Assembly: GCA_947381905.1 (NCBI GenBank)
Contig: CANCXL010000009.1
Location: 1-64,000 of the forward strand
DNA length: 64,000 bases
Origin: an uncultured Clostridiaceae bacterium
GTDB taxonomy: Bacteria > Bacillota > Clostridia > TANB77 > CAG-465
Direction of reading: 5' to 3'
Made by a program: the position numbers and the translations under genes. This document shows, one piece after another, positions 43,192 to 53,300 of this stretch. The notes below the pieces were generated by a model. It searched no databases and was not told the origin of the DNA. It saw only the letters and a program-made list of their open reading frames with translations. Positions within the stretch are counted from its first letter, which is position 1; the number at the start of each line of letters is the position of its first letter.

Positions 43192-43238
43192 CCAAGACAA
43201 ATCAAGTCCTACTACATAATACTTAAAATTTGCCTTGG
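43192..43238 (-). terminator. Terminator-like hairpin between ftsL and the PBP gene
   Basis: Minus strand CCAAGGCAAAT and ATTTGTCTTGG form an 11-bp stem with one G-U around a 25-base loop, then CTTTTATTTTTT. It would partly end transcription inside the dcw cluster. Confidence 0.65.
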
Positions 43239-43250
43239 TTATTCATAAAT

Positions 43251-43754
43251 TTACAAAAATATTCCTTTAATATAATTAATTATTTTTTCCATAAAAGTAG
43301 TTTCTTGATTTACCTGTATTTTATTAATAGACTCTGATGTATCAATATATACTGTTTGACTACCATCTGCTTTCTTCATTCCTAGCTGTTGTTTAGCATA
43401 AGCCTCTATTGCATTTAAGTCTGTATTTTGATCAACAGCTATTTGCGAAGTAGCAGCCTCAGATGCTACTATTTCTAAATTATTAATTAATTTTTGTACT
43501 TCTAAATTTTTTTCGTTTATTAAACTATATCTATAAATTATAGTCACTGACATAGCAAAAGCACAAAGTATAAATGCAACCATAGAAGCATTTTTTCTTC
43601 TTTGTTCTTGTTGTCTCTTTATTTCATTTTTTCTAGAGACAGGTCTTCTTACAGCAGTATTTGTTTTTCTTCTAGGTAGTTCTTCTTTAGGTAATATTTT
43701 TCTTGCTGCAGAGCCATTTTCATAATACATATTATTAATCTTTCTGGCTGGCAT
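43251..43754 (-). CDS. ftsL: Cell division protein FtsL-like
   Basis: A 167-residue bitopic protein: a basic cytoplasmic tail (about 1-55), a membrane helix (about 58-77, MVAFILCAFAMSVTIIY) and a leucine-rich coiled coil (INEKNLEVQKLINNLEIV). It then has YAKQQLGMKKADGSQTVYI, the usual end of clostridial FtsL. Position between rsmH and the class B PBP gene is diagnostic. The low sequence conservation of the family makes context the main evidence. Confidence 0.85.
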   Translation of the reverse strand: MPARKINNMYYENGSAARKILPKEELPRRKTNTAVRRPVSRKNEIKRQQEQRRKNASMVAFILCAFAMSVTIIYRYSLINEKNLEVQKLINNLEIVASEAATSQIAVDQNTDLNAIEAYAKQQLGMKKADGSQTVYIDTSESINKIQVNQETTFMEKIINYIKGIFL

Positions 43755-43811
43755 CTATACTTTCACCTCTTTTCTTATATACCATTTTTACTACGTCAAT
43801 AACTACATTTA

Positions 43812-44750
43812 TTATTTTATAATTCTCTCAAAAACACGAAGCTTTGCACTTCTTGCTCTTGGATTTTCTTCTAGTTCTTTATCATTTGATATTATAGGTT
43901 TTTTTGTTACAATTTTCCCATACGATTTATAGTTGCAAACACACACTGGGAAGTCTTTTGGACAAGTGCATCTTCCTTCCATTTCCTCATATGCATGCTT
44001 AACTATTTTATCTTCCAAAGAATGAAAGGTTATTATACATAGTCTTCCATTATTATTTAAAGATAAAATACTATCTATAACAGCTTGTTTTAATTTTTCA
44101 AGTTCTTGATTTACCTCTATTCTTATAGCTTGAAACACTCTTTTTGCTGGATGTTGTTTTTCATTTAAAGCTTTACCAGGCATTGCAGACTTAATTACAT
44201 CTACAAGTTCAAAAGTAGTCTCAATTGGAGACTCTTCCCTTCTTTGGCAAATTTTCCTTGCAATTGATCTTGAATATTTCTCTTCGCCATAATCTGTAAA
44301 TATCCTAAATAACTCTTCTTCACTATATTTATTTACTACATCATATGCAGACATTTTATCTTCTCTGTTCATTCTCATATCTAGTTTAGCGTCATGCATA
44401 TAACTAAATCCTCTATCTGCCTCATCTAATTGATATGATGAGACTCCAAGATCTAGTAATATTCCATCTACACCATAAACTTGCAATTCTTTTAAAATAT
44501 TAATTATATTTGCATGATTATCATGTACTGTTTTAAAATTAGAAAACTCTGATAGCTTTGCTGTTGCTGCTTTAAGCGCATCTGTATCTCTATCTATACC
44601 AATAAGCATTCCTGTATTATTTAGGGACTTTAGTATGTGATATGAATGTCCTCCACCACCTAAAGTTCCATCTACATATATGCCATCTTGTTTTATATTT
44701 AAATTTTCTATACATTCGTCTAATAATACTGATTTGTGTTTAAATTCCAT
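43812..44750 (-). CDS. rsmH: 16S rRNA m4C1402 methyltransferase RsmH
   Basis: A 312-residue SAM-dependent enzyme methylating N4 of C1402 in 16S rRNA. SAM site YVDGTLGGGGHSYHIL and IGIDRDTDAL; catalytic LLDLGVSSYQLDEADRGFSY; C-terminal ITFHSLEDKIVKHAY and NPRARSAKLRVFERI. Normal length. Usually directly follows mraZ, but here 470 bases separate the two because of RNA element copy B. Confidence 0.96.
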   Translation of the reverse strand: MEFKHKSVLLDECIENLNIKQDGIYVDGTLGGGGHSYHILKSLNNTGMLIGIDRDTDALKAATAKLSEFSNFKTVHDNHANIINILKELQVYGVDGILLDLGVSSYQLDEADRGFSYMHDAKLDMRMNREDKMSAYDVVNKYSEEELFRIFTDYGEEKYSRSIARKICQRREESPIETTFELVDVIKSAMPGKALNEKQHPAKRVFQAIRIEVNQELEKLKQAVIDSILSLNNNGRLCIITFHSLEDKIVKHAYEEMEGRCTCPKDFPVCVCNYKSYGKIVTKKPIISNDKELEENPRARSAKLRVFERIIK

Positions 44751-44777
44751 TTTTACCTCGTTTTAATACTGTATTGA

Positions 44778-44968
44778 ACAAAAGTAACAAATAAATTTGT
44801 TACGCTCAAAAACTATAAGATAGTTTTGTTTTTTTATTAAGATGTTGTATTTAAGTTTCCACCTAAATATTTAGGCCACCCTTTTCTTAATTGGTCGTTG
44901 TTCTCGACCATTATCCATCGCTATTTCTAGGTTTGGGTTACTATCTAGATATAGCATTATCAGCTGAT
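44778..44968 (-). ncRNA. Structured RNA element E, copy B, inside the dcw cluster
   Basis: Minus-strand copy of the element at 13264-13457. About 130 bases in the middle differ at only one position, with more divergence in the 3' hairpins. Here the hairpin GGTCG...CGACC pairs perfectly. CAAAACTAT/ATAGTTTTTG replaces CCAAAACTAT/ATAGTTTTGG, keeping pairing with changed bases. Terminator GTAACAAA/TTTGTTAC at 44784-44803 in plus coordinates, then TTTTGTT. It lies 28 bases upstream of rsmH. No ORF. Confidence 0.72.
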
Positions 44969-44974
44969 TTACAC

Positions 44975-45003
44975 ATTATATATCAAGAACAAACGTTTGT
45001 AAA
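44975..45003 (-). promoter_or_regulatory. Promoter with LexA-like box, RNA element copy B
   Basis: Minus strand TTTACA, 17 bases, TATAAT. The region contains GAACAAACGTTT (44987-44998), matching GAAC-N4-GTT(C/T), within the perfect 12-base palindrome ACAAACGTTTGT (44989-45000). Confidence 0.6.
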
Positions 45004-45090
45004 TATTTTCACTTTATTTTCTACCACTTTTCGTCGCATTTTCCGACAAAAAATCGTTTTTTCCTAATATCTAAAAAACTATAAAAATTT

Positions 45091-45194
45091 ATCTTTTGTT
45101 TACTTATTCTTTTATCATTTGTTTACTATTTATTTTTATCTTTTGTTTATTTTATTCTTTTTCTTTTGTTTTCTTAATTTTCATCCTTTGTTTA
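45091..45194. repeat. Five degenerate 12-base direct repeats, about 23-base period
   Basis: ATCTTTTGTTTA-type units start at 45091, 45114, 45138, 45161 and 45183 (spacings 23, 24, 23, 22). They sit between the mraZ stop and RNA element copy B. On the minus strand each reads TAAACAAAAGAT. Possible binding sites or a replication-slippage product. Confidence 0.6.
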
Positions 45195-45219
45195 TTATTT
45201 TCTTCATTAGTTTATATAT

Positions 45220-45651
45220 CTAAATGCCTAGACTAGACATTTGAGACGCAATTTTTGAAACATCAAGAGAATCTGAGGCAGTATAATTTTTCCAGTTTTG
45301 ACTATCCCATATTTCTGCTCTGGTTGCAACTCCTACTATTACTACATCTTTTGTTATATTTGCATATTCTCTTAATACTTGTGGTATATTAATTCTTCCT
45401 TGTTTATCTACTTCACATTCAGTAGCACCAGCAAAGAAAAATCTCATAAAGCTACGTGCATCTTGATTTGTTAGAGGCAATTGTTTTAGCTTATTTTCAA
45501 ATGTTTCCCATTCTGTTTTTGAATACATAAACAAGCAGTTATCTAAACCTTTTGTTACAACAAACGACTGCCCTAAATCTTCTCTAAACTTAGATGGAAC
45601 ACTTACTCTTCCTTTTACATCTACATTGTGTCTATACTCACCAAGTAACAT
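45220..45651 (-). CDS. mraZ: Transcriptional regulator MraZ
   Basis: A 143-residue protein of two AbrB-like halves that binds repeats in its own promoter and controls the dcw cluster. [23 protein letters not shown] is the first DNA-binding half and [22 protein letters not shown] the second; each holds the D-x-x-G-R motif. The ATG at 45651 has an AAAGAGGTGAGG ribosome site; the longer frame upstream to 45738 would run through the operator. First gene of the cluster. Confidence 0.95.
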   Translation of the reverse strand: MLLGEYRHNVDVKGRVSVPSKFREDLGQSFVVTKGLDNCLFMYSKTEWETFENKLKQLPLTNQDARSFMRFFFAGATECEVDKQGRINIPQVLREYANITKDVVIVGVATRAEIWDSQNWKNYTASDSLDVSKIASQMSSLGI

Positions 45652-45666
45652 TTGCCTCACCTCTTT

Positions 45667-45691
45667 TCCACAGTTTACCACTGTATACCAC
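45667..45691 (-). promoter_or_regulatory. MraZ operator repeats
   Basis: On the minus strand three boxes GTGGT, GTGGT, GTGGA recur with an exact 10-base period between the -10 element (TATAAT at 45706-45711) and the mraZ ribosome site. MraZ is known to bind sets of short direct repeats with this spacing. No good -35 hexamer is visible. Confidence 0.7.
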
Positions 45692-45950
45692 TTTACACTT
45701 ATTCTATTATAAAGAATTGGAAAAATCAATACTTTCAAAAGAAAAAATATGAAAAAAATAGCAAAACAGAGGGCTATTGGAAAGCTACAGGTTTACTTAA
45801 TTAGTCGAAAATCTAACTATGTTTTTGTTACATACTGATATTTCAAAATCAAGAACAAATTTTATTAACTCTTAAAATTTGATTTTTAGTTGAATTTAAA
45901 TCAACATAAAAATGTAGTCTTATAGTAACTCTTTTGAGATGTCTAAAAAT

Positions 45951-45993
45951 AAAATTATTGTACTTTTATATGTAAAAAAAGTACAATAATTTT
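45951..45993 (-). terminator. Terminator of the cysteine desulfurase gene
   Basis: A perfect 17-bp stem (AAAATTATTGTACTTTT / AAAAGTACAATAATTTT) followed in the minus direction by ATTTTTAG. The remaining 45740-45950 stretch between this and mraZ holds no gene that I can support. Confidence 0.75.
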
Positions 45994-46038
45994 AGTAACA
46001 TTTATATTAAATTATTATTTCAAATTAATTACGCAGTT

Positions 46039-47160
46039 CTATTTATTAAGCATTTTCAAGCTTTTATGAATATAATATGCAATTGTATCCATTTCATAAA
46101 TTGTGTTATCTTTAGATAATGAAATTCTAATTGCGCTACTTTCTTTTCCTATTGCTTTTAATACATGTGATATATCCTCAACATTAGAATTACAAGCACT
46201 TCCGCTTGACACACATATCCCATTCATTTCTAAATATAGTTTTAAATCTTCTGCATTAATTCCGTCAATATAAAAATTAAGGTTACTATTTATTCTCTCT
46301 TTCATAGTACCATTTATACTAAATCCATCAATGTCTTTAAGTTTAGATAGTAAATAATCCCTTAATTTTCTTTCTTTGCCATTATATTCACATAAGTTTT
46401 TATTTGTAATTATTAAAGCTTCAGACATTCCAACTATCCCAGCAACATTTTCTGTAGCTGGTCTTAGTCCATTTTCTTGATGTCCACCAAAAGTAATATT
46501 TTCTATACTAGTGCCCTTTTTTAAGTATAATGCTCCAACACCTTTTGGGCCATTAAATTTATGTGCTGATATGCTTAAAGCGCCATACTTTGATGCATCT
46601 ATTTTAATATGTGGTGCACCTTGTACAGCATCAGTATGAAATATAATATCATTATCTCTTGCAATTTTTGCAATCTCATCTATTGGTTGAATTGTGCCTA
46701 TTTCATTATTTACCATCATAATACTTATTAATATCGTATCTTCTCTTATAGCTTTTTTAAGCATTTCAACATTTACAATACCATTTTCATTAACATCTAC
46801 ATATGTAACATCAAAGCCTTCTTTTTCTAACTGTTTACATGTATTATACACTGCAAGATGCTCAAATTTAGAAGTAATTATATGTCTTCCTTTCTCTTTA
46901 TTTGCTCTTGCCATTCCAAGTAAAGCAAGATTATCTGCCTCTGTTCCAGAGCCAGTAAAAATTATTTCTTCAGGAGAAACATTTAAACAACTAGCAATAT
47001 TCTTTCTTGCTATTTCTATAGCTTTTTTAGACACTTTTCCAAGTTCATAAGGTGTTGATGCATTTCCATAGCAATCTTTTAAATATGGTATCATTTTATT
47101 TAAAACAAAAGGATTCAATTTCGTTGTAGAACTATTATCTACATAAATGTAATTATTCAT
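46039..47160 (-). CDS. Cysteine desulfurase (NifS/IscS family)
   Basis: A 373-residue PLP enzyme taking sulfur from cysteine for Fe-S clusters or tRNA thiolation. Motifs: YVDNSSTTKLNPFV, YGNASTPYELG, FTGSGTEADNLAL, VNNEIGTIQPI, FHTDAVQGAPH, SISAHKFNGPKGVGAL (PLP lysine) and VSSGSACNSN (catalytic Cys loop, NifS-type). GGAGGTGA ribosome site. No iscU/nifU partner lies alongside, and it has its own terminator, so the acceptor is unknown. Confidence 0.93.
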   Translation of the reverse strand: MNNYIYVDNSSTTKLNPFVLNKMIPYLKDCYGNASTPYELGKVSKKAIEIARKNIASCLNVSPEEIIFTGSGTEADNLALLGMARANKEKGRHIITSKFEHLAVYNTCKQLEKEGFDVTYVDVNENGIVNVEMLKKAIREDTILISIMMVNNEIGTIQPIDEIAKIARDNDIIFHTDAVQGAPHIKIDASKYGALSISAHKFNGPKGVGALYLKKGTSIENITFGGHQENGLRPATENVAGIVGMSEALIITNKNLCEYNGKERKLRDYLLSKLKDIDGFSINGTMKERINSNLNFYIDGINAEDLKLYLEMNGICVSSGSACNSNVEDISHVLKAIGKESSAIRISLSKDNTIYEMDTIAYYIHKSLKMLNK

Positions 47161-47231
47161 TTTTTCACCTCCTACTTTATTTTATGAATAATAGTTCAAT
47201 GATGAAACTGCAATGTATTTTAGGATAAAAT

Positions 47232-47269
47232 AAATCTCAAATGATAGTATTACTTTTCATTTGAGATTT
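47232..47269 (-). terminator. Terminator of the 680-residue protein operon
   Basis: Minus strand AAATCTCAAATGA and TCATTTGAGATTT form a perfect 13-bp stem with a 12-base loop, then ATTTTATCC. Confidence 0.75.
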
Positions 47270-47280
47270 ATTATATTTTT

Positions 47281-49320
47281 TTAATTTATATCCATATCAT
47301 ATTCTTCATATTCTACTTGATCGATTTTTTTGTTTTGATATCTTTCTCTATCAATTACAACAATTGGAATACCTAATCTTTTGCTTTCTTCAAGCTGCTC
47401 CTTTTTTAGCTCGTCCATGCATACCATGTATGACGGTTTCTTCTCTTCATATAGTTCTTTTGGTATACCTTCTATTTTCTTATTTTTTATATTTATTTCG
47501 CTATAACTACTACTAGATTCAGTTATTTCTTCTTTTGTCATAATTCTATTTGGTCTTGTTGTAATATTGCTATCTGAAATTGTATATGAATCACTCTCAA
47601 ATACATTTTCTATCATATTCGGATCAATCGAGTCATATCCATAAATATATGCTTCATCATTATATGTTTTAGGATTAGTTCCAGATATCAAACTATAACA
47701 ACTATGTGCATTAAGTGTTGTTTCTTTCATTGGTCTATCAAGAGCTCTAACAAGCATATAAAACTGGTCACCTTTTAGTTTAAATACAGCAGAATTATTT
47801 AAGTTAGTATCGCTTTCTGATAAATCTTTTTCATTTTCTAAAGGATTATATAACGCTTTACTTATTTCCTCATATGATTTACTTTTTAATTTTGAAAAAT
47901 CACTATAAAGTTCAGACATCATATTTTTATCCTTTAGCTGATTATATAATTCATATTTCTCATTTCCACCCAAAGCATCAATATTAGAGATTTTATCATA
48001 TATTTCTTGTTTTTGTTGTCCTATTACTTTCTCTTTATCTTCTAATTTGTCATTATATCTCTTCATTTCATTGATATTAATTTTAACATTTTTCTTTGTA
48101 TCCTTAAATAATGAATCTACGCATACTTCTCCTAATTTTTGACTTGAAAGCTCTTGTAATTTGGTTCTATATTCATTAAACTCTTCTTGTCTTACATCTT
48201 TAAATACAGCATATTCTCTTTTTAAATCGCTTAATGTCTTTCTTAAGCTTTCATCATCTGTGATATCGTCAATTTCTACATTTTCCAAATCATCTACTTC
48301 AATGTTTAAATTAAATCTTTGTTTTAATGCTTTGTTTGCATTGCTTTTTCTTTCATCTAAATCTTTCTTTAGTTCATAATACTTACGTATATTTTTTTTA
48401 GCATCATAGTCCATTAAGAAATTATCTTTTTCTTGAAGTAAATCATCTATATTTTCAATATTATCTATATCATATGATTCAAATATTCCTTTTTCTGGAT
48501 TAAAACTTGAAATTATATCATTTTCATATTTTTCAACTTTATTTTCAAGTATTAATGAATAACTATTTCTATTTATCATATTTATATTTCTTCTAAAATC
48601 AACCATATTACTAGATTTAACTTGTTCAAAAAATTCTTTTCTTCTTACTATATCTGATGGAAATGATATTCCTCGTCTTGCAAGATTCATGACACCAATA
48701 TCTGCATATTTATATATGGCTTTAGGATCTAAATTAATATATTCTTGTACTATTTCATTGCTCGAATTGTTTACATTAGAATAGAAAATTTCATCGCTAT
48801 ACTCTTCCTTTAATATCTTTTTTCTATCTTCATCATTTAATGCTGATGTTAAATATTTTTTATTAGGTATTTCTTCATCTTCTAAACTCTCTATTTTTTC
48901 AATTAATTTCATCATCTTTTGAGAACTATCATTTGAAATAACGCTAAAGTTCTTATCTAAATTCTCCATAAAAAGTTTTCTATAATTTTCATCTTCAATA
49001 ACTTTGTCTAATAAGTTATCATTAAAACTATCACTAGATATATCATTATTTTCAAGTAAGGTGGTAAAATATACACTCATATTATCATTGCTTGAAGCCG
49101 ATATTTTCTCTATATCTAAATTTTCTAAACAATAGTCTATTCCAACAGTGCTTACTAGACTTCTCATAACATTATATGTTATTCCATTTTTGCTAAATTC
49201 ATCATATAGTGCCTCTTTAAATTTATCACTAGCTAAAATTTCATTTCTATTCTCATTTTCTTTAATTTTGTCAATTATATCTGTAATATTTCCTGATTTC
49301 AAGATCTCTTCTATATTCAT
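47281..49320 (-). CDS. Large unrecognised cytoplasmic protein (679 residues)
   Basis: The ATG at 49320 (MNIEEILKSGNITDII) is preferred; a TTG at 49344 is also in frame. Asp/Glu/Asn/Lys-rich and mostly helical, with long coiled-coil stretches (about 290-480). The C-terminus is different: QFYMLVRALDRPMKETTLNAHSCYSLISG, then KPSYMVCMDELKKEQLEESK and RLGIPIVVIDRERY, a small alpha/beta unit. No signal peptide or membrane segment. It follows two membrane-anchored proteins, perhaps in one operon. Function unknown. Confidence 0.7.
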   Translation of the reverse strand: MNIEEILKSGNITDIIDKIKENENRNEILASDKFKEALYDEFSKNGITYNVMRSLVSTVGIDYCLENLDIEKISASSNDNMSVYFTTLLENNDISSDSFNDNLLDKVIEDENYRKLFMENLDKNFSVISNDSSQKMMKLIEKIESLEDEEIPNKKYLTSALNDEDRKKILKEEYSDEIFYSNVNNSSNEIVQEYINLDPKAIYKYADIGVMNLARRGISFPSDIVRRKEFFEQVKSSNMVDFRRNINMINRNSYSLILENKVEKYENDIISSFNPEKGIFESYDIDNIENIDDLLQEKDNFLMDYDAKKNIRKYYELKKDLDERKSNANKALKQRFNLNIEVDDLENVEIDDITDDESLRKTLSDLKREYAVFKDVRQEEFNEYRTKLQELSSQKLGEVCVDSLFKDTKKNVKININEMKRYNDKLEDKEKVIGQQKQEIYDKISNIDALGGNEKYELYNQLKDKNMMSELYSDFSKLKSKSYEEISKALYNPLENEKDLSESDTNLNNSAVFKLKGDQFYMLVRALDRPMKETTLNAHSCYSLISGTNPKTYNDEAYIYGYDSIDPNMIENVFESDSYTISDSNITTRPNRIMTKEEITESSSSYSEINIKNKKIEGIPKELYEEKKPSYMVCMDELKKEQLEESKRLGIPIVVIDRERYQNKKIDQVEYEEYDMDIN

Positions 49321-49350
49321 ACAGCTATCCCTTTTTAACCTCAAAAATTA

Positions 49351-50019
49351 CTAAAATTCTATTATTTTCGCACTACCATCTAGTTTAATACCAACAAAGC
49401 CACTACGCTCTGAGCCATCATTTTTTATTATAACTTTAGAAAGTTTTATATATCTATCATTATTTAATGTTTTAATATTAAAAGATCCATTTAATATATC
49501 TGCAATCGTTACATATTTTATAGCTCCATCATTCATTAACATAACTACTTTTAAATCACTTGAAGCTTTCCCATCAATACCTATTTTTACATCTACAATT
49601 TTATTATTAAATCCAACTAAAGTTTTAGATATATCTTCACCATTATATCCATATATTAGACTTGCCATCTTGCTATCCATTGTAATATACACATTATTTT
49701 CTATTGTATCAACAGATGCATTTATTGTTCCATTATCTTCTGATATATCCTCAATTATAGTTTCATTTTCTTTCTTATTTTCAATTTTAGACTCATCAAA
49801 AATATAATTTAAAGAAATATTCGAGTCTTTACTATCATCTTGTATATTTTCTATTGTATCATTTAAAGTATTAATAGTATTCTTTAAGTCTTCGTTTTCT
49901 TGATTTAATTTTATTATTTCGTTATTTTTTTGAACTATCTTATTTCCGCAAAATATAACACTCATTACAAGAGCAATTACTATTATAACTAGAACCAATA
50001 TTGAAATGTATCTTTTCAT
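49351..50019 (-). CDS. Membrane-anchored coiled-coil protein of unknown function
   Basis: A 222-residue bitopic protein: N-terminal membrane segment (about 5-24), a coiled coil (about 28-65, IIKLNQENEDLKNTINTLND) and a beta-rich external domain (about 95-222, VYITMDSKMASLIYGYNG). Topology resembles divisome-like or sensor proteins, but no family is recognised. It lies 12 bases after the 76-residue membrane protein and about 30 bases before the large protein gene. Confidence 0.68.
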   Translation of the reverse strand: MKRYISILVLVIIVIALVMSVIFCGNKIVQKNNEIIKLNQENEDLKNTINTLNDTIENIQDDSKDSNISLNYIFDESKIENKKENETIIEDISEDNGTINASVDTIENNVYITMDSKMASLIYGYNGEDISKTLVGFNNKIVDVKIGIDGKASSDLKVVMLMNDGAIKYVTIADILNGSFNIKTLNNDRYIKLSKVIIKNDGSERSGFVGIKLDGSAKIIEF

Positions 50020-50031
50020 ATTACCACCCCA

Positions 50032-50262
50032 TTAATTAAATATTTTTTCTAAATCTTCATCAGACATTTGATTTACATCTTTTTTTTCGTCATATTCTGG
50101 TTTTTCTTCATTTTCTTGTTGTTTTATAACTTGTGTATGTTTTACATCTATATCTATTTTTTCTTTTTTATTACTAATTATTGCAATTGACACAGCAGCA
50201 CCTAAAGATACAACTATAATGATAATACATATAATTAATACTATTTTATTTTTCTTATCCAT
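50032..50262 (-). CDS. Small single-pass membrane protein
   Basis: A 76-residue protein with one strong membrane helix (about 6-29, IVLIICIIIIVVSLGAAVSIAII) and an acidic/basic tail ending DVNQMSDEDLEKIFN. An AGGAGG ribosome site is present. Probably the first gene of the three-gene unit running to 47281. Function unknown. Confidence 0.65.
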   Translation of the reverse strand: MDKKNKIVLIICIIIIVVSLGAAVSIAIISNKKEKIDIDVKHTQVIKQQENEEKPEYDEKKDVNQMSDEDLEKIFN

Positions 50263-50311
50263 AATCTCCTCCTTAATATATTATTCATATTTAATGATAT
50301 CACAATACATA

Positions 50312-50340
50312 AAAAAAGTATAGCAAAGCTATACTTTTTT
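50312..50340 (-). terminator. Terminator of ileS
   Basis: AAAAAAGTATAGC and GCTATACTTTTTT form a perfect 13-bp stem with an AAA loop, directly after the ileS stop. Confidence 0.9.
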
Positions 50341-50345
50341 ATTTT

Positions 50346-53300
50346 CTATTTTACAACTTCAACATCTATATTAATGTGTTCTCCGTTTATATTCGTATCT
50401 GTGTAATCTTCTCTATTTTCATTATAATGAATTTCAAGAGTTAATGTATCTCTCATTATTTCATCTTCATGTTTTTTAATTACATTTTCAATTACTTCGT
50501 TTCCAGATACATATAAGTTAATTCTATCTAATACTTCAAAGCCTTTGTCTTTTCTCATGTTTTGAACTTTAGATAATACCTCTCTTACATATCCTTCTTC
50601 TTTTAACTCTTCTGTAATATGTGTATCTAATACTACACCAATTTCTCCTTCACCAGCAAAAGCAAATCCTTCTTTACCATTCATAGTAATTAGTAGATTT
50701 TCTGAAGTTAAAGCGATTTCAGTATCATCAATCATAATTTGTTCAATCTTACCACTCTTAACTTTATTTGCAAGATCCATTTGGTTACGTTTTGCAATTT
50801 CTTCTTTAATTCTTGGAATTAATTTTCCGTATTCTTTACCAAGTACAGGAAGATTTGGTTTAATTTCAAAATTAACATATTCTCCCATCTCTGCACCAAG
50901 AACAACATTTTTAACATTTAATTCCTCTTTTACTATATTACCATAATACTCTGGTAATGTATCTACAGAAATTAACATTTTAGATAATGGTTGTCTATTT
51001 TTAATATTTTCAGAATTTCTTGCACTTCTTCCAAGTTCAACTATTTTATATGCAAGATCCATTTCTTTTTCAAGTTTTGAATCTATTTCATTCTCATTAA
51101 CTTCTGGCCAATAACATAGATGAACACTTTCAGGTGCGTTTTTATCTAAACTACATACAAGATTAGTATAAATTTCATCAGTAATAAATGGTACAAATGG
51201 AGCAGCTACTCTAATCATTGTAGTAAGTACTCTATATAAAGTTACATATGCACCTATTTTATCATCTGTTAAATCTTGTGCCCAGAATCTTTCTCTATTT
51301 CTTCTTACATACCAATTTGAAAGTTCATCAGTAAACGCTTCAAGATCATATCCTGCACCAGTTATATCATAATGTTCTAATTTATCATCAACAGATTTTA
51401 CTAATGTGTTTAATTTAGATATTATCCATTTATCCATTACATTTTCAGATTTAAAATCTTTATACTCTAATGGATTAAATTTATCTATTTCTGCATATAG
51501 AACATAGAATGAATATACATTCCATAATGTTGCTAAAAATCCTCTTTGTGATTCTTGTACATTTTCAATAGATAATCTTGAAGAAAGCCATGGAGCACTT
51601 CCAGTATAGAAATACCAACGAGTAGCATCTGCTCCAACTGTATCTAATAATACAAGTGGATCTACACCATTCTTTTTAGATTTAGACATTTTTTGTCCTT
51701 TTCCATCTAATACGTGTCCTAAAACAATACAGTTTTCAAAAGGAGTTTTATTAAATAAAGCTGTACCTAAAGCAGTAAGTGTATAGAACCATCCTCTTGT
51801 TTGATCTATTGCCTCAGATATAAATTGAGCTGGGAAATTATTATCAAACATTTCTTTATTTTCAAATGGGTAATGCCATTGTGCAAAAGGCATAGAACCA
51901 GAATCAAACCAACAATCTATAACTTCTCTTGCTCTAGTCATTTCTTTTCCACATTCTGAACATTTTAAATGTACATTATCTATATATGGTTTATGTAATT
52001 CTATATCTTCTGGAACATTGATACCTTTTTCTTTAAGCTCTGCTATAGAACCAATACATTCTTGATGTCCGCATTCACAAGTCCATATTGGAAGTGGAGT
52101 GCCCCAATATCTGTCTCTTGAAATCCCCCAATCTATAACATTTTCAAGGAAATTTCCAAATCTACCTTTTTTTATTGTTTCTGGATACCAGTTTACTTTA
52201 TCATTGTTAGCAACAAGCTCATTTCTTAATGAACTCATACCTACAAACCAGCTCTCCTTTGGATAATATAATAATGGAGTATCACATCTCCAGCAATGTG
52301 GATATGAGTGTAAATGTTTTTCTTTATGGAATAATTTTCCTTCATTTTTTAACCATTCACAGATATCTTCGTTACAATCTCTAACAAATCTACCTTTCCA
52401 AGGTTCTACTTCATCAACAAATTTACCATTTTTATCTACTAAGTTTACAAATGCAATTCCATTTTGTTTAGATACTAAACTATCATCTTCACCATATGCA
52501 GGTGCAATATGAACAATTCCTGTACCATCTGTAAGTGTTACATAATCTCCATGTATTACTTCAAAAGCTTTTCCATCAACTTTTGCAAAAGGCATTAATG
52601 GTTCATATTTTATTCCTAAAAGTTCTGCTCCTTTATATTCTTTTAGCACTTCATAGCTCATATCTTTTAACACAGTGTCAACAAGTTCTCTTGCAAGTAC
52701 ATATACCTCGTATTTTGGTTCTTCTTCAGTACCAACATTTACTTTTACATCACAATAATCATATGCTTTATTTACGCATAAAGCTAAATTTGATGGTAAA
52801 GTCCATGGAGTTGTTGTCCATGCAAGTATATACTTATCTTCTCCTAATACTTTAAACTTAGCAACGCAAGTTAAGTCTTTAACATCTTTATATCCTTGTG
52901 CAACTTCATGTGAAGATAAAGCTGTCCCACATCTTGGACAATAAGGCATTACTTTATGACCTTCAAATAGTAACTTTTTATTCCAAAGTTCTTTTAGAGC
53001 CCACCATACTGACTCAATATATTTGTTATCATAAGTAATGTATGGATCATCCATATCTACCCAATAGCCAACTTTATTAGTCATTTCTTCCCAGATATGA
53101 ACATATTTAAATACACTTTCTTTACATTCTTTAACAAATTTTTCTACACCATATTCTTCAATTTGTTCTTTACCAGAAATACCAAGTTTCTTCTCTATCT
53201 CAAGTTCTACTGGTAATCCATGTGTATCCCAACCTGCTTTTCTTATTACTTGATATCCTTTCATTACTTTATACCTAGGAATTATATCTTTCATAACCCT

